This document shows positions 1 through 6,392 of a DNA stretch of 15,951 nucleotides, one piece after another. How positions within the stretch are numbered: position 1 is the first letter of the stretch; the number at the start of each line of letters is the position of its first letter. Location: positions 1-15,951 of the forward strand of contig JBCDIQ010000097.1 in the NCBI GenBank assembly GCA_039024295.1, given 5' to 3'. The position numbers were made by a program, and so were the translations under genes. The notes beneath the pieces were generated by a model. The model was not told where the DNA came from, searched no databases, and was given only the letters and a program-made list of their open reading frames with translations. The stretch is from JBCDIQ01 sp039024295 (GTDB lineage: Bacteria > Bacteroidota > Bacteroidia > J057).

Positions 1-129
1 CCCTAACATCATGAAGCTAAAGGCAATAGAAGGAGAGGGTACGAATCCCTTAACAAAAAAGCCAAACCCCCAAATCAGGGGGCTGATCAGGAAAAGCGTA
101 TTGATGATCTTCTTCTTGGAATACTTCAT
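1..129 (-). CDS. N-terminus of a membrane protein, cut by window edge
   Basis: An open frame of 43 codons begins with ATG at 129 and runs off the left edge. It starts one base after the TAG stop of the sulfotransferase gene at 131-814, so the two are almost certainly translated together. The visible protein has a basic start (MKYSKKK) followed by a hydrophobic stretch (about residues 9-26), a short polar turn containing PSPS, and a second hydrophobic stretch. This is the look of a polytopic inner-membrane protein. In a polysaccharide cluster the obvious candidates are an O-antigen polymerase/ligase-like protein (Wzy or WaaL type) or a flippase, neither of which is otherwise seen in the window. 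The fragment is too short to choose, so the function is left open. Confidence 0.6.
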   Translation of the reverse strand, partial: MKYSKKKIINTLFLISPLIWGFGFFVKGFVPSPSIAFSFMMLG

Positions 130-130
130 G

Positions 131-814
131 CTAAAATTCGAACCCGAAGGTCTCTATGTCTGCTTGAAATGCTTCCGCTACCAGTGATGCTGACCGCTTG
201 GTGTAATATTTACGATAATCTCCACGGTTTGAACGATTCACATGTGGGAGCGTTTCCTTGATATTCAATCTACGGCAAATCTCTACAAAATCCTCCTCCA
301 TCTGGTCTTGCTTTCCGACAAAATCGACCAGCAGGTTTCCTGTTTCGTCATAGATCACGTCTCGTTGTAACTTTACCTCATGGGTAAGCCGCCAATCCAG
401 GTACTCATCAAAATCCCGCATTTGAGAAATGAACTCATGTTGGAAATGGGTTTTCTTTTTTAGCATGTAATGGTAGAGAGATACCTGCCAGTCCCATGGG
501 TTACGGACAAATGCAAACTTGAAGTAGGTATCATAGACCTCTGGTGGAAGGGAAGCCTTGACTTCTCTTGCAGTTGAATGTCCTTCGAATTCCCGCCCAT
601 AAACCTTGGGGTATTCGCCAACCGCAAACTTAACATGGTCTTTAACTGGCGTCTCCAGGTAGAATTTTTTGAAGTCCCGGGCTGTCTCGTTTAGGTTACC
701 CGCATCAAATTTCCATCCACGGTGAGCATATTTGTGAAGTGCTTTCCGAATGCTGGTCCCGGCAACCTTGTAGACATGGATAAAGATGAATTTTTTGGAG
801 TGTGAAATCAGCAT
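131..814 (-). CDS. Sulfotransferase family 2-like protein
   Basis: Protein of 227 residues, predicted cytoplasmic, that should transfer sulfate from PAPS to a carbohydrate. The 5'-phosphosulfate-binding loop is HVYKVAGTSI (residues 13-22), directly after the first beta strand (KFIFIH). The 3'-phosphate-binding segment is FVRNPWDWQVSLYHY (about 102-116) with Arg104 and Ser112. A His in EGHSTAREVKASL (His79) sits where carbohydrate sulfotransferases of the Sulfotransfer_2 type carry a conserved His. The length suits a compact bacterial member. It lacks the RKG..GDW motif of the other two sulfotransferases here, so it is a separate subfamily and not a recent duplicate. It lies 57 bp after the GT4 gene and 1 bp before the membrane-protein gene. 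The acceptor is unknown; polysaccharide sulfation is inferred from context. Confidence 0.85.
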   Translation of the reverse strand: MLISHSKKFIFIHVYKVAGTSIRKALHKYAHRGWKFDAGNLNETARDFKKFYLETPVKDHVKFAVGEYPKVYGREFEGHSTAREVKASLPPEVYDTYFKFAFVRNPWDWQVSLYHYMLKKKTHFQHEFISQMRDFDEYLDWRLTHEVKLQRDVIYDETGNLLVDFVGKQDQMEEDFVEICRRLNIKETLPHVNRSNRGDYRKYYTKRSASLVAEAFQADIETFGFEF

Positions 815-871
815 GAGGAGAAATGATTTATGAGCGTATGAATTAGCTTAGGGTATGAGTGGATATAGAAA

Positions 872-2122
872 TTAAACAGATAGAGGCCGTGGAATGGGTT
901 TGCCTGTGATGCGGGCGTACTCTTCAGCAATCTGGCTGGTTTTTACGGGCCAGGTTTGGGTTTTGGAAAACTCGTGTCCGTCACGACAGTATTCCTGGCA
1001 TTTTTCAGGGTTCTCGTACATAAAGGTCACTGCCTCTGCCAATTCCTTAACTGTGGTTGCTGGATTGTCCACTGAAACCTTTATTCCTGCACTTTCTGGC
1101 ACCTGGTTGGCTGCTCCGTGCATATTCAGGGTGATGATGGGCCGACCATAAGCCATGGCTTCCAACAGCTGCGCTGGGGAGGAATCTCGGAGGCTGGTAA
1201 ACATGAACACATGGTGTTCCTGGTATGCTTTTTTCACCTCTTCCCAGGGCACCCTGCCTGGATAATTTACCTTTCCTTCAAGGCCATACTGGGCAATCCA
1301 TTTGGGAACTTCATCTTTCAACGGGCCATCTCCTAGTACCGTGAGAGAAAAAGGAATATCTTCTGACACCTGTGCCAGGGCCTCCATGACTAATGGCAAT
1401 CCCTTTCTTGGAATCAGGCTACCAATCCATAGTAATTTGAGGGGTTGCCCAGGCCTGTGTTCGTAAGTTGGGGCCTCTTTCGGGTAAAAATGCTCGGGAA
1501 GGCTGGTGTCCAGAAACAACTGAACGTTTTTTGCTCCCAGGTCTTCTGCCATGTGGTAGGTTTCCCAATTGGTGGTGAGGAACAACTCTGCATGGCGCGC
1601 AGTCTTTTTGGTATTGGGGTTAAACCGTACCAAAAGGTCGCTCACCATTTTACGACGTTCTTCAGTTTTCCAATCACCAGCGAAATAATCTTTAAATGCC
1701 TCAGGAGAAAACTGCCCCCCACCTGAAGGGCCAAAAATCATGGGCTTGCCCAGTTTCCACAGCGCGCTGCTCATTTGGATGCTTCCATACGTGACATGGT
1801 GGACCAAGTCAAAATTATGAACGGTATCCAATTTCTTGGCCACTTTGTAAGCCTGCTGTTGCCAAGTCAAATACCTCAGATACACTCCAAGGGTGTTCAC
1901 GTACGCCTTCTCCACCCAGCCAGGGACCTCTACATATTCAAATTGTAAATTCGGCAAGGGTTCCTGCTCAAGGGTGGCTTCGATGGCCTCTTTGCCCCAG
2001 TGCGAAGTAAGCACCCGGACATTGTATCCCATCTTGGCCATGTTATATGCCCAGTTCCAACCGTTTTGGCGTTCACCGCCAGCGGTAGGATCACAGACAT
2101 AGGCAGACATTAGGACGTTCAT
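872..2122 (-). CDS. Glycosyltransferase family 4 (GT-B fold)
   Basis: Protein of 416 residues, probably a retaining glycosyltransferase that adds a sugar to the lipid-linked repeat unit at the cytoplasmic membrane face. The N-terminal domain opens with a beta strand and a glycine-containing loop (AYVCDPTAGGERQNGW, residues 7-22) typical of the acceptor side. The C-terminal nucleotide-sugar domain has LLWIGSLIPRKG (230-241), VLGDGP (262-267), a PGRVPWEEV segment near 288-296, and SSPAQLLEAMAYGRPII (314-330). The usual E-x7-E motif reads D-x7-E here (Asp313, Glu321), a conservative variant. There is no signal peptide or clear membrane span. Downstream, 57 bp separate it from a sulfotransferase gene; upstream lies a heptad-repeat element. 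The donor and linkage cannot be read from sequence. Confidence 0.9.
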   Translation of the reverse strand: MNVLMSAYVCDPTAGGERQNGWNWAYNMAKMGYNVRVLTSHWGKEAIEATLEQEPLPNLQFEYVEVPGWVEKAYVNTLGVYLRYLTWQQQAYKVAKKLDTVHNFDLVHHVTYGSIQMSSALWKLGKPMIFGPSGGGQFSPEAFKDYFAGDWKTEERRKMVSDLLVRFNPNTKKTARHAELFLTTNWETYHMAEDLGAKNVQLFLDTSLPEHFYPKEAPTYEHRPGQPLKLLWIGSLIPRKGLPLVMEALAQVSEDIPFSLTVLGDGPLKDEVPKWIAQYGLEGKVNYPGRVPWEEVKKAYQEHHVFMFTSLRDSSPAQLLEAMAYGRPIITLNMHGAANQVPESAGIKVSVDNPATTVKELAEAVTFMYENPEKCQEYCRDGHEFSKTQTWPVKTSQIAEEYARITGKPIPRPLSV

Positions 2123-2133
2123 TTATTAAGGGT

Positions 2134-2247
2134 TTTCAGTGGTCAGTTTATAGTCGTCAGTTTACAGGTATCGGTTTTCAGTGTTCAGTATAAAAATTGT
2201 ACAATTTGACTATCTGAAAACTGTGTACCGTAAACCCTCACCTGTGG
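2134..2247. repeat. Inverted heptad-repeat element I
   Basis: A left array of eight contiguous degenerate 7-mers of form NNNCAGT fills 2134-2189. A right array of five 7-mers of the complementary form ACTGNNN fills 2213-2247, in register but more degenerate. Between them lies a perfect 14-bp palindrome, AAATTGTACAATTT, at 2194-2207. The whole can fold as one long imperfect hairpin. It occupies most of the gap between the GT4 gene and the first tandem sulfotransferase. There is no ORF, transposase or target-site duplication that I can recognise. It belongs to the same repeat family as 4085-4162 and 6337-6357. Confidence 0.8.
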
Positions 2248-2252
2248 CCTCT

Positions 2253-3131
2253 TTAAGCATTCACCTGATAATCAGTCAACTGCCAATCCAGGTTCTCTTC
2301 GTAGCCTAGATCCACCAATAACTGATTCCAGCGACCGCCATGGGTTGTTTTGAATATTTCTACCATTTCCTGGTCAAAATAATTTAGCCAATCGCCTGAG
2401 ATACCCTTCCGGAAGAATGATTTATCATTTGCTTCTCCGGCTTTGCGGCCGGCAGAAAGCTTTTTGAAGGAATTATTCTCTACAGCAGCTTCGATTCGGC
2501 TCTGGGGCACCTCTATTTCAAGGAAATTTACGACCTCTTGCATACCTGAGATGGCATCTTCCTTCAGCTGCTCGTAGGTCAGCTTGAGGGCGAAGGGGTA
2601 CTTGTTCCAGCGCTCATACAACTCCAGGTCAAACACCGCACGGTTCAGGTACACAGGAATCCGGTCACGCGGTTCCTTTTCTGCCAGGCCTTCCCAGCCT
2701 CCATACTTGGGGTCGAGGTTCGCCAGGTAAAAAATATTGGAAACCACCATGTCCCGTGGGTCACGGAAGATGGTGATGAGCTTCACATGCGCAGGGGGTT
2801 CCCATGCCGGAGGCTGAGAGTGACTTTTGAACAATGTGTGCTCTGCAACTCCCTGGTTCATGAACCCCAGCGCAATATCTGATTGGAGGTCAAATAGCTT
2901 GGTATGCTGCGGCTCCGGACGGTAAGGCTCTGGGACAGTAGGATGTGCAAAAATGTAAAGGTCGCGTATCATTTTTACCAGCCAGGTGCTTCCTACTTTA
3001 TGGGCAGAAGCAACTACCGAAATAACGGGCTGGGGTTGGTGGCCGTTGGTAAACAGCTTATTGGACAAATGATTGACCTTGTATTTGACAAAGCTGACGA
3101 GTTTGTTTCGCTTCTCAGCCAGATTACTCAT
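2253..3131 (-). CDS. PAPS-dependent sulfotransferase (Sulfotransfer_1)
   Basis: Protein of 292 residues with the full motif set of cytosolic-type sulfotransferases. The 5'-phosphosulfate loop is ASAHKVGSTWLVKM (41-54). The catalytic-His motif is FKSHSQPP (101-108, His104, equivalent to KTHLP). The 3'-phosphate-binding segment is IFRDPRDMVVSNIFY (121-135, Arg123 and Ser131). The C-terminal RKGISGDW (241-248) matches the classical RKG..GDW motif. Length is normal for the family and no signal peptide is present, so it should act in the cytoplasm before export. It is the second of two tandem sulfotransferases, 43 bp after its neighbour. Both are 292 residues and end alike (LGYEENLDW versus LGYEKDLNW), which suggests an old duplication. 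Sulfation of the fucose-containing glycan is inferred; the acceptor is not known. Confidence 0.92.
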   Translation of the reverse strand: MSNLAEKRNKLVSFVKYKVNHLSNKLFTNGHQPQPVISVVASAHKVGSTWLVKMIRDLYIFAHPTVPEPYRPEPQHTKLFDLQSDIALGFMNQGVAEHTLFKSHSQPPAWEPPAHVKLITIFRDPRDMVVSNIFYLANLDPKYGGWEGLAEKEPRDRIPVYLNRAVFDLELYERWNKYPFALKLTYEQLKEDAISGMQEVVNFLEIEVPQSRIEAAVENNSFKKLSAGRKAGEANDKSFFRKGISGDWLNYFDQEMVEIFKTTHGGRWNQLLVDLGYEENLDWQLTDYQVNA

Positions 3132-3174
3132 GTGAATGTATGTCTAAGGTTGGGAAATGATGCAAGCCTAAGGA

Positions 3175-4053
3175 TTACCAGTTAAGGTCTTTTTCGTATC
3201 CTAATTCAATCAGCAGGTCACCTGCTACAGCTTTGAATGCTTGTTTGTGTTCTGGGGTGAATTTTTCTTCCCACTGGCGCATTTTTCCTTTGTTAAATGT
3301 ACGGGTGGTAGAAGGGTTTAGAGACTCATTGGAAAATCGGCTTTTGATTTCGCTATCTGACATCTCTATCTCCAGATGATTCACGATCTTGCGGATGGTT
3401 TCGAAACGTAGCTCGTCAGTTGATCCTCCACGTGCTCCAACAAGTTCTTCAAACTTCACCGCAAGGGTATCGGGGTCACTGATCCAGCCAAGGTAGCGGC
3501 GGAAATCCAATCCGATGTCCGGGTTCGAAAGATTGGAAGTAAATGGAGTACCCAGCGGTGTTCCCTTAATTGAGTACATCAGTCTCTCATCAAAGGTGGG
3601 AAGGTCATTATAGATTCCATGCAGGAAGATACGGGGTTCTTTCACCACCCAGTTGGCATGAGAAATGGCCACATCTCTCAAATCACGATAGATGAAGAAG
3701 CGCTTGTGGTTTCGCTTTTTAAGAATCTCCTTGATTTCATCGTAGCACATCAGGTGGGTGCGCACCACTGCACCCACAGGTGCTGAAGCGATTTTCCACT
3801 GAATATGATTGCCAGTATTCATCACCCCAGACAATGCCTGTACCGAAACAATGTCATGCCAGGTCTTGGCATTCGGCATATTATCAAGGATTTGGCCCAG
3901 CAAGTGTGTCCCGCTTTTGGGGAATGAATTACAAATTACCAGGGGGTTATTTGCATCCTTGGTAGCACGGTTTATTGTATTGAGTGCCTGCAAGGCAAAA
4001 AATACCGTATCTCTTCCGTGGAGCCTGAGGGTATTATATAATCGATAAGCCAT
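3175..4053 (-). CDS. PAPS-dependent sulfotransferase (Sulfotransfer_1), divergent paralogue
   Basis: Protein of 292 residues. The 5'-phosphosulfate loop is NSFPKSGTHLLGQIL (42-56), close to the classical PKSGTTW loop. A catalytic-His motif is seen as VRTHLM (97-102, His100). The 3'-phosphate-binding segment is IYRDLRDVAISHANW (121-135, Arg123 and Ser131). The usual RKG..GDW motif is altered to FNKGKMRQW around residue 254-262: the lysine and glycine are kept but the GD pair is lost. It retains everything thought to be needed for PAPS binding and catalysis, so it is probably active. It differs clearly from the neighbour at 2253-3131, so the two may sulfate different positions or sugars. It follows a heptad-repeat element and precedes its paralogue by 43 bp. 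Confidence 0.9.
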   Translation of the reverse strand: MAYRLYNTLRLHGRDTVFFALQALNTINRATKDANNPLVICNSFPKSGTHLLGQILDNMPNAKTWHDIVSVQALSGVMNTGNHIQWKIASAPVGAVVRTHLMCYDEIKEILKKRNHKRFFIYRDLRDVAISHANWVVKEPRIFLHGIYNDLPTFDERLMYSIKGTPLGTPFTSNLSNPDIGLDFRRYLGWISDPDTLAVKFEELVGARGGSTDELRFETIRKIVNHLEIEMSDSEIKSRFSNESLNPSTTRTFNKGKMRQWEEKFTPEHKQAFKAVAGDLLIELGYEKDLNW

Positions 4054-4084
4054 AGGAGGGGTTGAAGTCTAAAGCGTTTTAGGA

Positions 4085-4162
4085 GGTTAGTTTGCAGTTT
4101 TCAGTATTCGGTTTTTAGTTTTTTTATCCTGTAAACTGAGAACTGTAAACCGATAACCTTAA
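4085..4162. repeat. Inverted heptad-repeat element II
   Basis: Five contiguous 7-mers of form NNNCAGT at 4085-4119 face five contiguous 7-mers of form ACTGNNN at 4128-4162. An 8-base AT-rich centre (4120-4127) separates them. The symmetry is exact in repeat number (five against five), and the arms can pair as an imperfect 35-bp stem. It sits in the gap between the sulfotransferase at 3175-4053 and the glycosyltransferase at 4269-5306. The remaining 106 bp up to 4268 shows no gene. With element I at 2134-2247 it brackets the two tandem sulfotransferase genes. Confidence 0.82.
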
Positions 4163-4268
4163 AGCTATCTATTGTCTGTTATCAACATTTTCAAAAAGCA
4201 GGCCAAAAGAGGTTGGTAACACTAAATGAATATAATTTCATACGATATTTCCATAGTACAACGAAGGC

Positions 4269-5306
4269 CTATAATCCAAGTGTTCGACGTACCAGGTTGA
4301 TTTGTTCGCCTATTTCCTTGACAAATGCCTGCTTGAGGGTAGCCATTTTTTGCTGATAGTCAGAAAAATTTGCCACAGCTTCCTTAGCACCTGCGGCAAT
4401 GCTTTCGGCATTATTGTCAACGAAGACAGCAGCACTTCCATACAGGCCGCGAGTCGTTTCAATGTCGCTTACAATCAAGGGAACATGCAGAGAGAGTGCT
4501 TCACTGGCCCCACTAGGTTGTGTGCCTTCACGGGTAGTGAGGACGATTGCTCCATTTGCATGTGCATAAAGCGCACTGAACTCGTTTTCTGGTAAAAATC
4601 CGGTAAAAATGATATTTTCAGGTGCTTGATCTTTTACTTCCTGGGGAAGTCGTTCGTGGTACCAGGTGGTCATGAACTTTATCTCCGGACACTGGTGGCA
4701 TGCCTCAAATAACTCCTCTATGGGCTCGTCCACGTCAAAGCTGCAGGGAACAATGATGTAAGGCTCGTCTTTAACTTGGACACCTGCTACCTCCTTTACC
4801 GTTTGATCTACGGTGATTTCAGGTACGGGATCCCGAAGAACAGTTACATTGAAGCGTAGTTTTTCGGTATGAATCAATACATCATTATTGTGAACCAGGA
4901 TCATGCGTGACTTCCGCATCAAAGACTTGGCAAATGGCCAGTGAACCCAGTGGCCATCAAATATCATCGTATTGTGGCAATCTGCAATGTAGTCAGCACC
5001 CGTGAACAACTTATAAATGGCTGAAGCATACAAAACAGGCGTAGGAGCCAGTTGCATAAATACCAAATCAGGTCTTTCGCGGAACAGGTCCCCCAAAGTT
5101 TTGGAAAACTTGAGGACATAGGACCAAGCCTTGTGGAACTTGGACTTTACTTCCCATTTGTAGTGGTAGTAACGTAGGTCGATTCCAAGTTGGTGAGCAA
5201 GTGATTCGCTGCGGCGCTGATAGGGCACCCATGCAATGAACATGCTTTTAGGGGCCTTTTCTGAGGTGACAGAGCTAGCGGGGGAAATGGAGATATCTGG
5301 GTTCAT
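4269..5306 (-). CDS. GT-B glycosyltransferase, GT4-like
   Basis: Protein of 345 residues, likely a cytoplasmic or membrane-associated glycosyltransferase of the repeat-unit assembly line. An N-terminal Rossmann-type domain begins near MFIAWVPYQRRSE (22-34) and includes RPDLVFMQLAP (78-88) and an ADCHNT segment (108-113). The C-terminal nucleotide-sugar domain contains YIIVPCSFDVDEP (183-195), FTGFLPENEF (234-243), and LTTREGTQPSGASEALSLHVPLI (257-278, in pieces). The two glutamates of the usual E-x7-E motif are here nine residues apart (Glu260 and Glu269), giving E-x8-E. The first 21 residues are low-complexity and may not be translated; Met22 is an alternative start. The gene starts 18 bp after the GT2 stop codon. 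Donor and acceptor are unknown. Confidence 0.82.
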   Translation of the reverse strand: MNPDISISPASSVTSEKAPKSMFIAWVPYQRRSESLAHQLGIDLRYYHYKWEVKSKFHKAWSYVLKFSKTLGDLFRERPDLVFMQLAPTPVLYASAIYKLFTGADYIADCHNTMIFDGHWVHWPFAKSLMRKSRMILVHNNDVLIHTEKLRFNVTVLRDPVPEITVDQTVKEVAGVQVKDEPYIIVPCSFDVDEPIEELFEACHQCPEIKFMTTWYHERLPQEVKDQAPENIIFTGFLPENEFSALYAHANGAIVLTTREGTQPSGASEALSLHVPLIVSDIETTRGLYGSAAVFVDNNAESIAAGAKEAVANFSDYQQKMATLKQAFVKEIGEQINLVRRTLGL

Positions 5307-5324
5307 GCGAATGTTTTCAGGTGG

Positions 5325-6215
5325 TTAGTTGGATGAGGGAGCAGATTGGAAATTTGACATCAATGAGGTTAACCCAATTTTCACATAAGGACTTAACCAA
5401 AAAATGAGCCAAGCTGGTCCGCCGTGACGTCGAACAAAAGCCCGCCAGTCCTCCTTGTGCAACCCTTTGACAGAATGAAGCTCTTTGATTCGCTCTTTGA
5501 ACGGCATATGCGGGTTGCGCCATTTGTCGGCATTGGGATTGGAAGCACAATACCCAATGAAGCGGGGAGCCGCATACACATGGCAGTCCTTCTCTAGTGC
5601 CCGCAGGCCATAGTCCACATCTCCCCAGCGGTGAACATACTGAGGATCAAGGTTTCCGACCTTTTCCTCTACCTCGCGTGGGATCAGGACACAGTTGCCA
5701 CACATAGTGGCACACTCAGCGATGGCTTCCCCGGGATGTACCAACTCGTACCGAAACGGATTGAAACCTTGCAATTTTCGGTATCCTCCGTAGGTAAGCT
5801 CTTGGGTTTCGGGATCCTTGGTTGAACCAGTTACCACACTGCACCCCTTTCCCTGTTTTACTAACTCAAGGTGTGTTCCAATCAGGTTGCGTAAAGCATC
5901 TGGCACCAAAAAGGTATCATCATTCAGCAACATGTAATAGTCAAATGGTCCTGCTTTTTGTGCATGCTCAAAAGAGAGGTACATTCCTTTATTCCAGAAT
6001 AAGGAACCATCCCCTTTGATAACATGTACCTCTGGGAATTTTGCTGCGACGGCTTCTGAAGTACCATCCGTACTGCCGTCATCCACTAGAAAAACGGAAA
6101 GGGCAATTTGATCTAAATAATCTTGTTGGTACAGGGTGTCCAGGCACTTTATGGTCTTGTCCCTTCGGTTGTGGCAAGTCATCGTGACAGCCAGGGAGTG
6201 TTGTGCGCTTTGCAT
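5325..6215 (-). CDS. Glycosyltransferase family 2 (rhamnosyltransferase-like)
   Basis: Protein of 296 residues with a GT-A fold, expected to transfer a sugar from a nucleotide donor to the growing lipid-linked glycan. It has the family start LAVTMTCHNRRDKTIKCL (8-25), VFLVDDGSTDGT (41-52), GDGSLFWNKGM (68-78), and the metal-binding segment YYMLLNDDTFL (93-103, Asp99-Asp100). It also has GNCVLIPREV (173-182) and the acceptor-side RWGDVDYGLRA (196-206). The FW..GM signature resembles WbbL-type rhamnosyl- or fucosyl-like transferases, so fucose or rhamnose is possible as donor but not shown. A hydrophobic patch near residues 262-280 could give membrane contact. It lies 177 bp after fcl, with a structured leader before its start, and 18 bp before the next glycosyltransferase. 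Confidence 0.88.
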   Translation of the reverse strand: MQSAQHSLAVTMTCHNRRDKTIKCLDTLYQQDYLDQIALSVFLVDDGSTDGTSEAVAAKFPEVHVIKGDGSLFWNKGMYLSFEHAQKAGPFDYYMLLNDDTFLVPDALRNLIGTHLELVKQGKGCSVVTGSTKDPETQELTYGGYRKLQGFNPFRYELVHPGEAIAECATMCGNCVLIPREVEEKVGNLDPQYVHRWGDVDYGLRALEKDCHVYAAPRFIGYCASNPNADKWRNPHMPFKERIKELHSVKGLHKEDWRAFVRRHGGPAWLIFWLSPYVKIGLTSLMSNFQSAPSSN

Positions 6216-6230
6216 ATCAATCGAACATCA

Positions 6231-6290
6231 GGGGTAAGAAGAGCGTATGATTACCCCGTTACCAGGAGCTAATTTGCTGGTAAACAGGGG
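6231..6290 (-). promoter_or_regulatory. Mutually exclusive hairpins ahead of the GT2 gene
   Basis: Three pairing segments are visible. On the plus strand GGGGTAA (6231-6237) is perfectly complementary to TTACCCC (6251-6257). Independently TTACCAG (6259-6265) pairs perfectly with CTGGTAA (6277-6283), and this stem can be extended by CCCC (6254-6257) with GGGG (6287-6290) across a small bulge. Both folds need CCCC at 6254-6257, so the extended form and the first hairpin exclude each other. In the GT2 transcript the order is A:B, then B:C, with segment C ending 15 bases before the ATG at 6215. No U-tract follows, so translational control or processing is more plausible than termination. Function is inferred from symmetry only. 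Confidence 0.4.
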
Positions 6291-6336
6291 TTTTGATTAT
6301 GAGATTACTAATTGGGAGAAAGATTAACTTTCAGAA

Positions 6337-6384
6337 ACTGTCAACTGATAACTGTTGAGCGAAGCGAAATCCCGCAAAGCGGGA
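6337..6384. repeat. Heptad-repeat remnant plus GC hairpin
   Basis: Three contiguous perfect ACTGNNN 7-mers at 6337-6357 match one arm of the heptad family seen at 2134-2247 and 4085-4162. They are followed by GAGCGAAGCG and the hairpin TCCCGC-AAA-GCGGGA (6370-6384, 6-bp stem, 3-base loop). The hairpin ends 8 bp from the fcl stop codon. On the minus strand it is followed only by TTTCGC, so it may act as a weak terminator or 3' stabiliser for fcl, or simply be the end of the repeat unit. Confidence 0.6.
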
Positions 6385-6392
6385 AAGACTTC

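Noticed and set aside
2134..2247. CRISPR array
   Set aside because: The units are contiguous degenerate 7-mers without spacers, in mirrored orientation, and no cas genes are present.
2123..4268. Insertion sequence or composite transposon carrying the sulfotransferases
   Set aside because: No transposase gene, no precise terminal inverted repeats and no target duplication could be seen. The heptad elements are themselves internally inverted, unlike IS ends.
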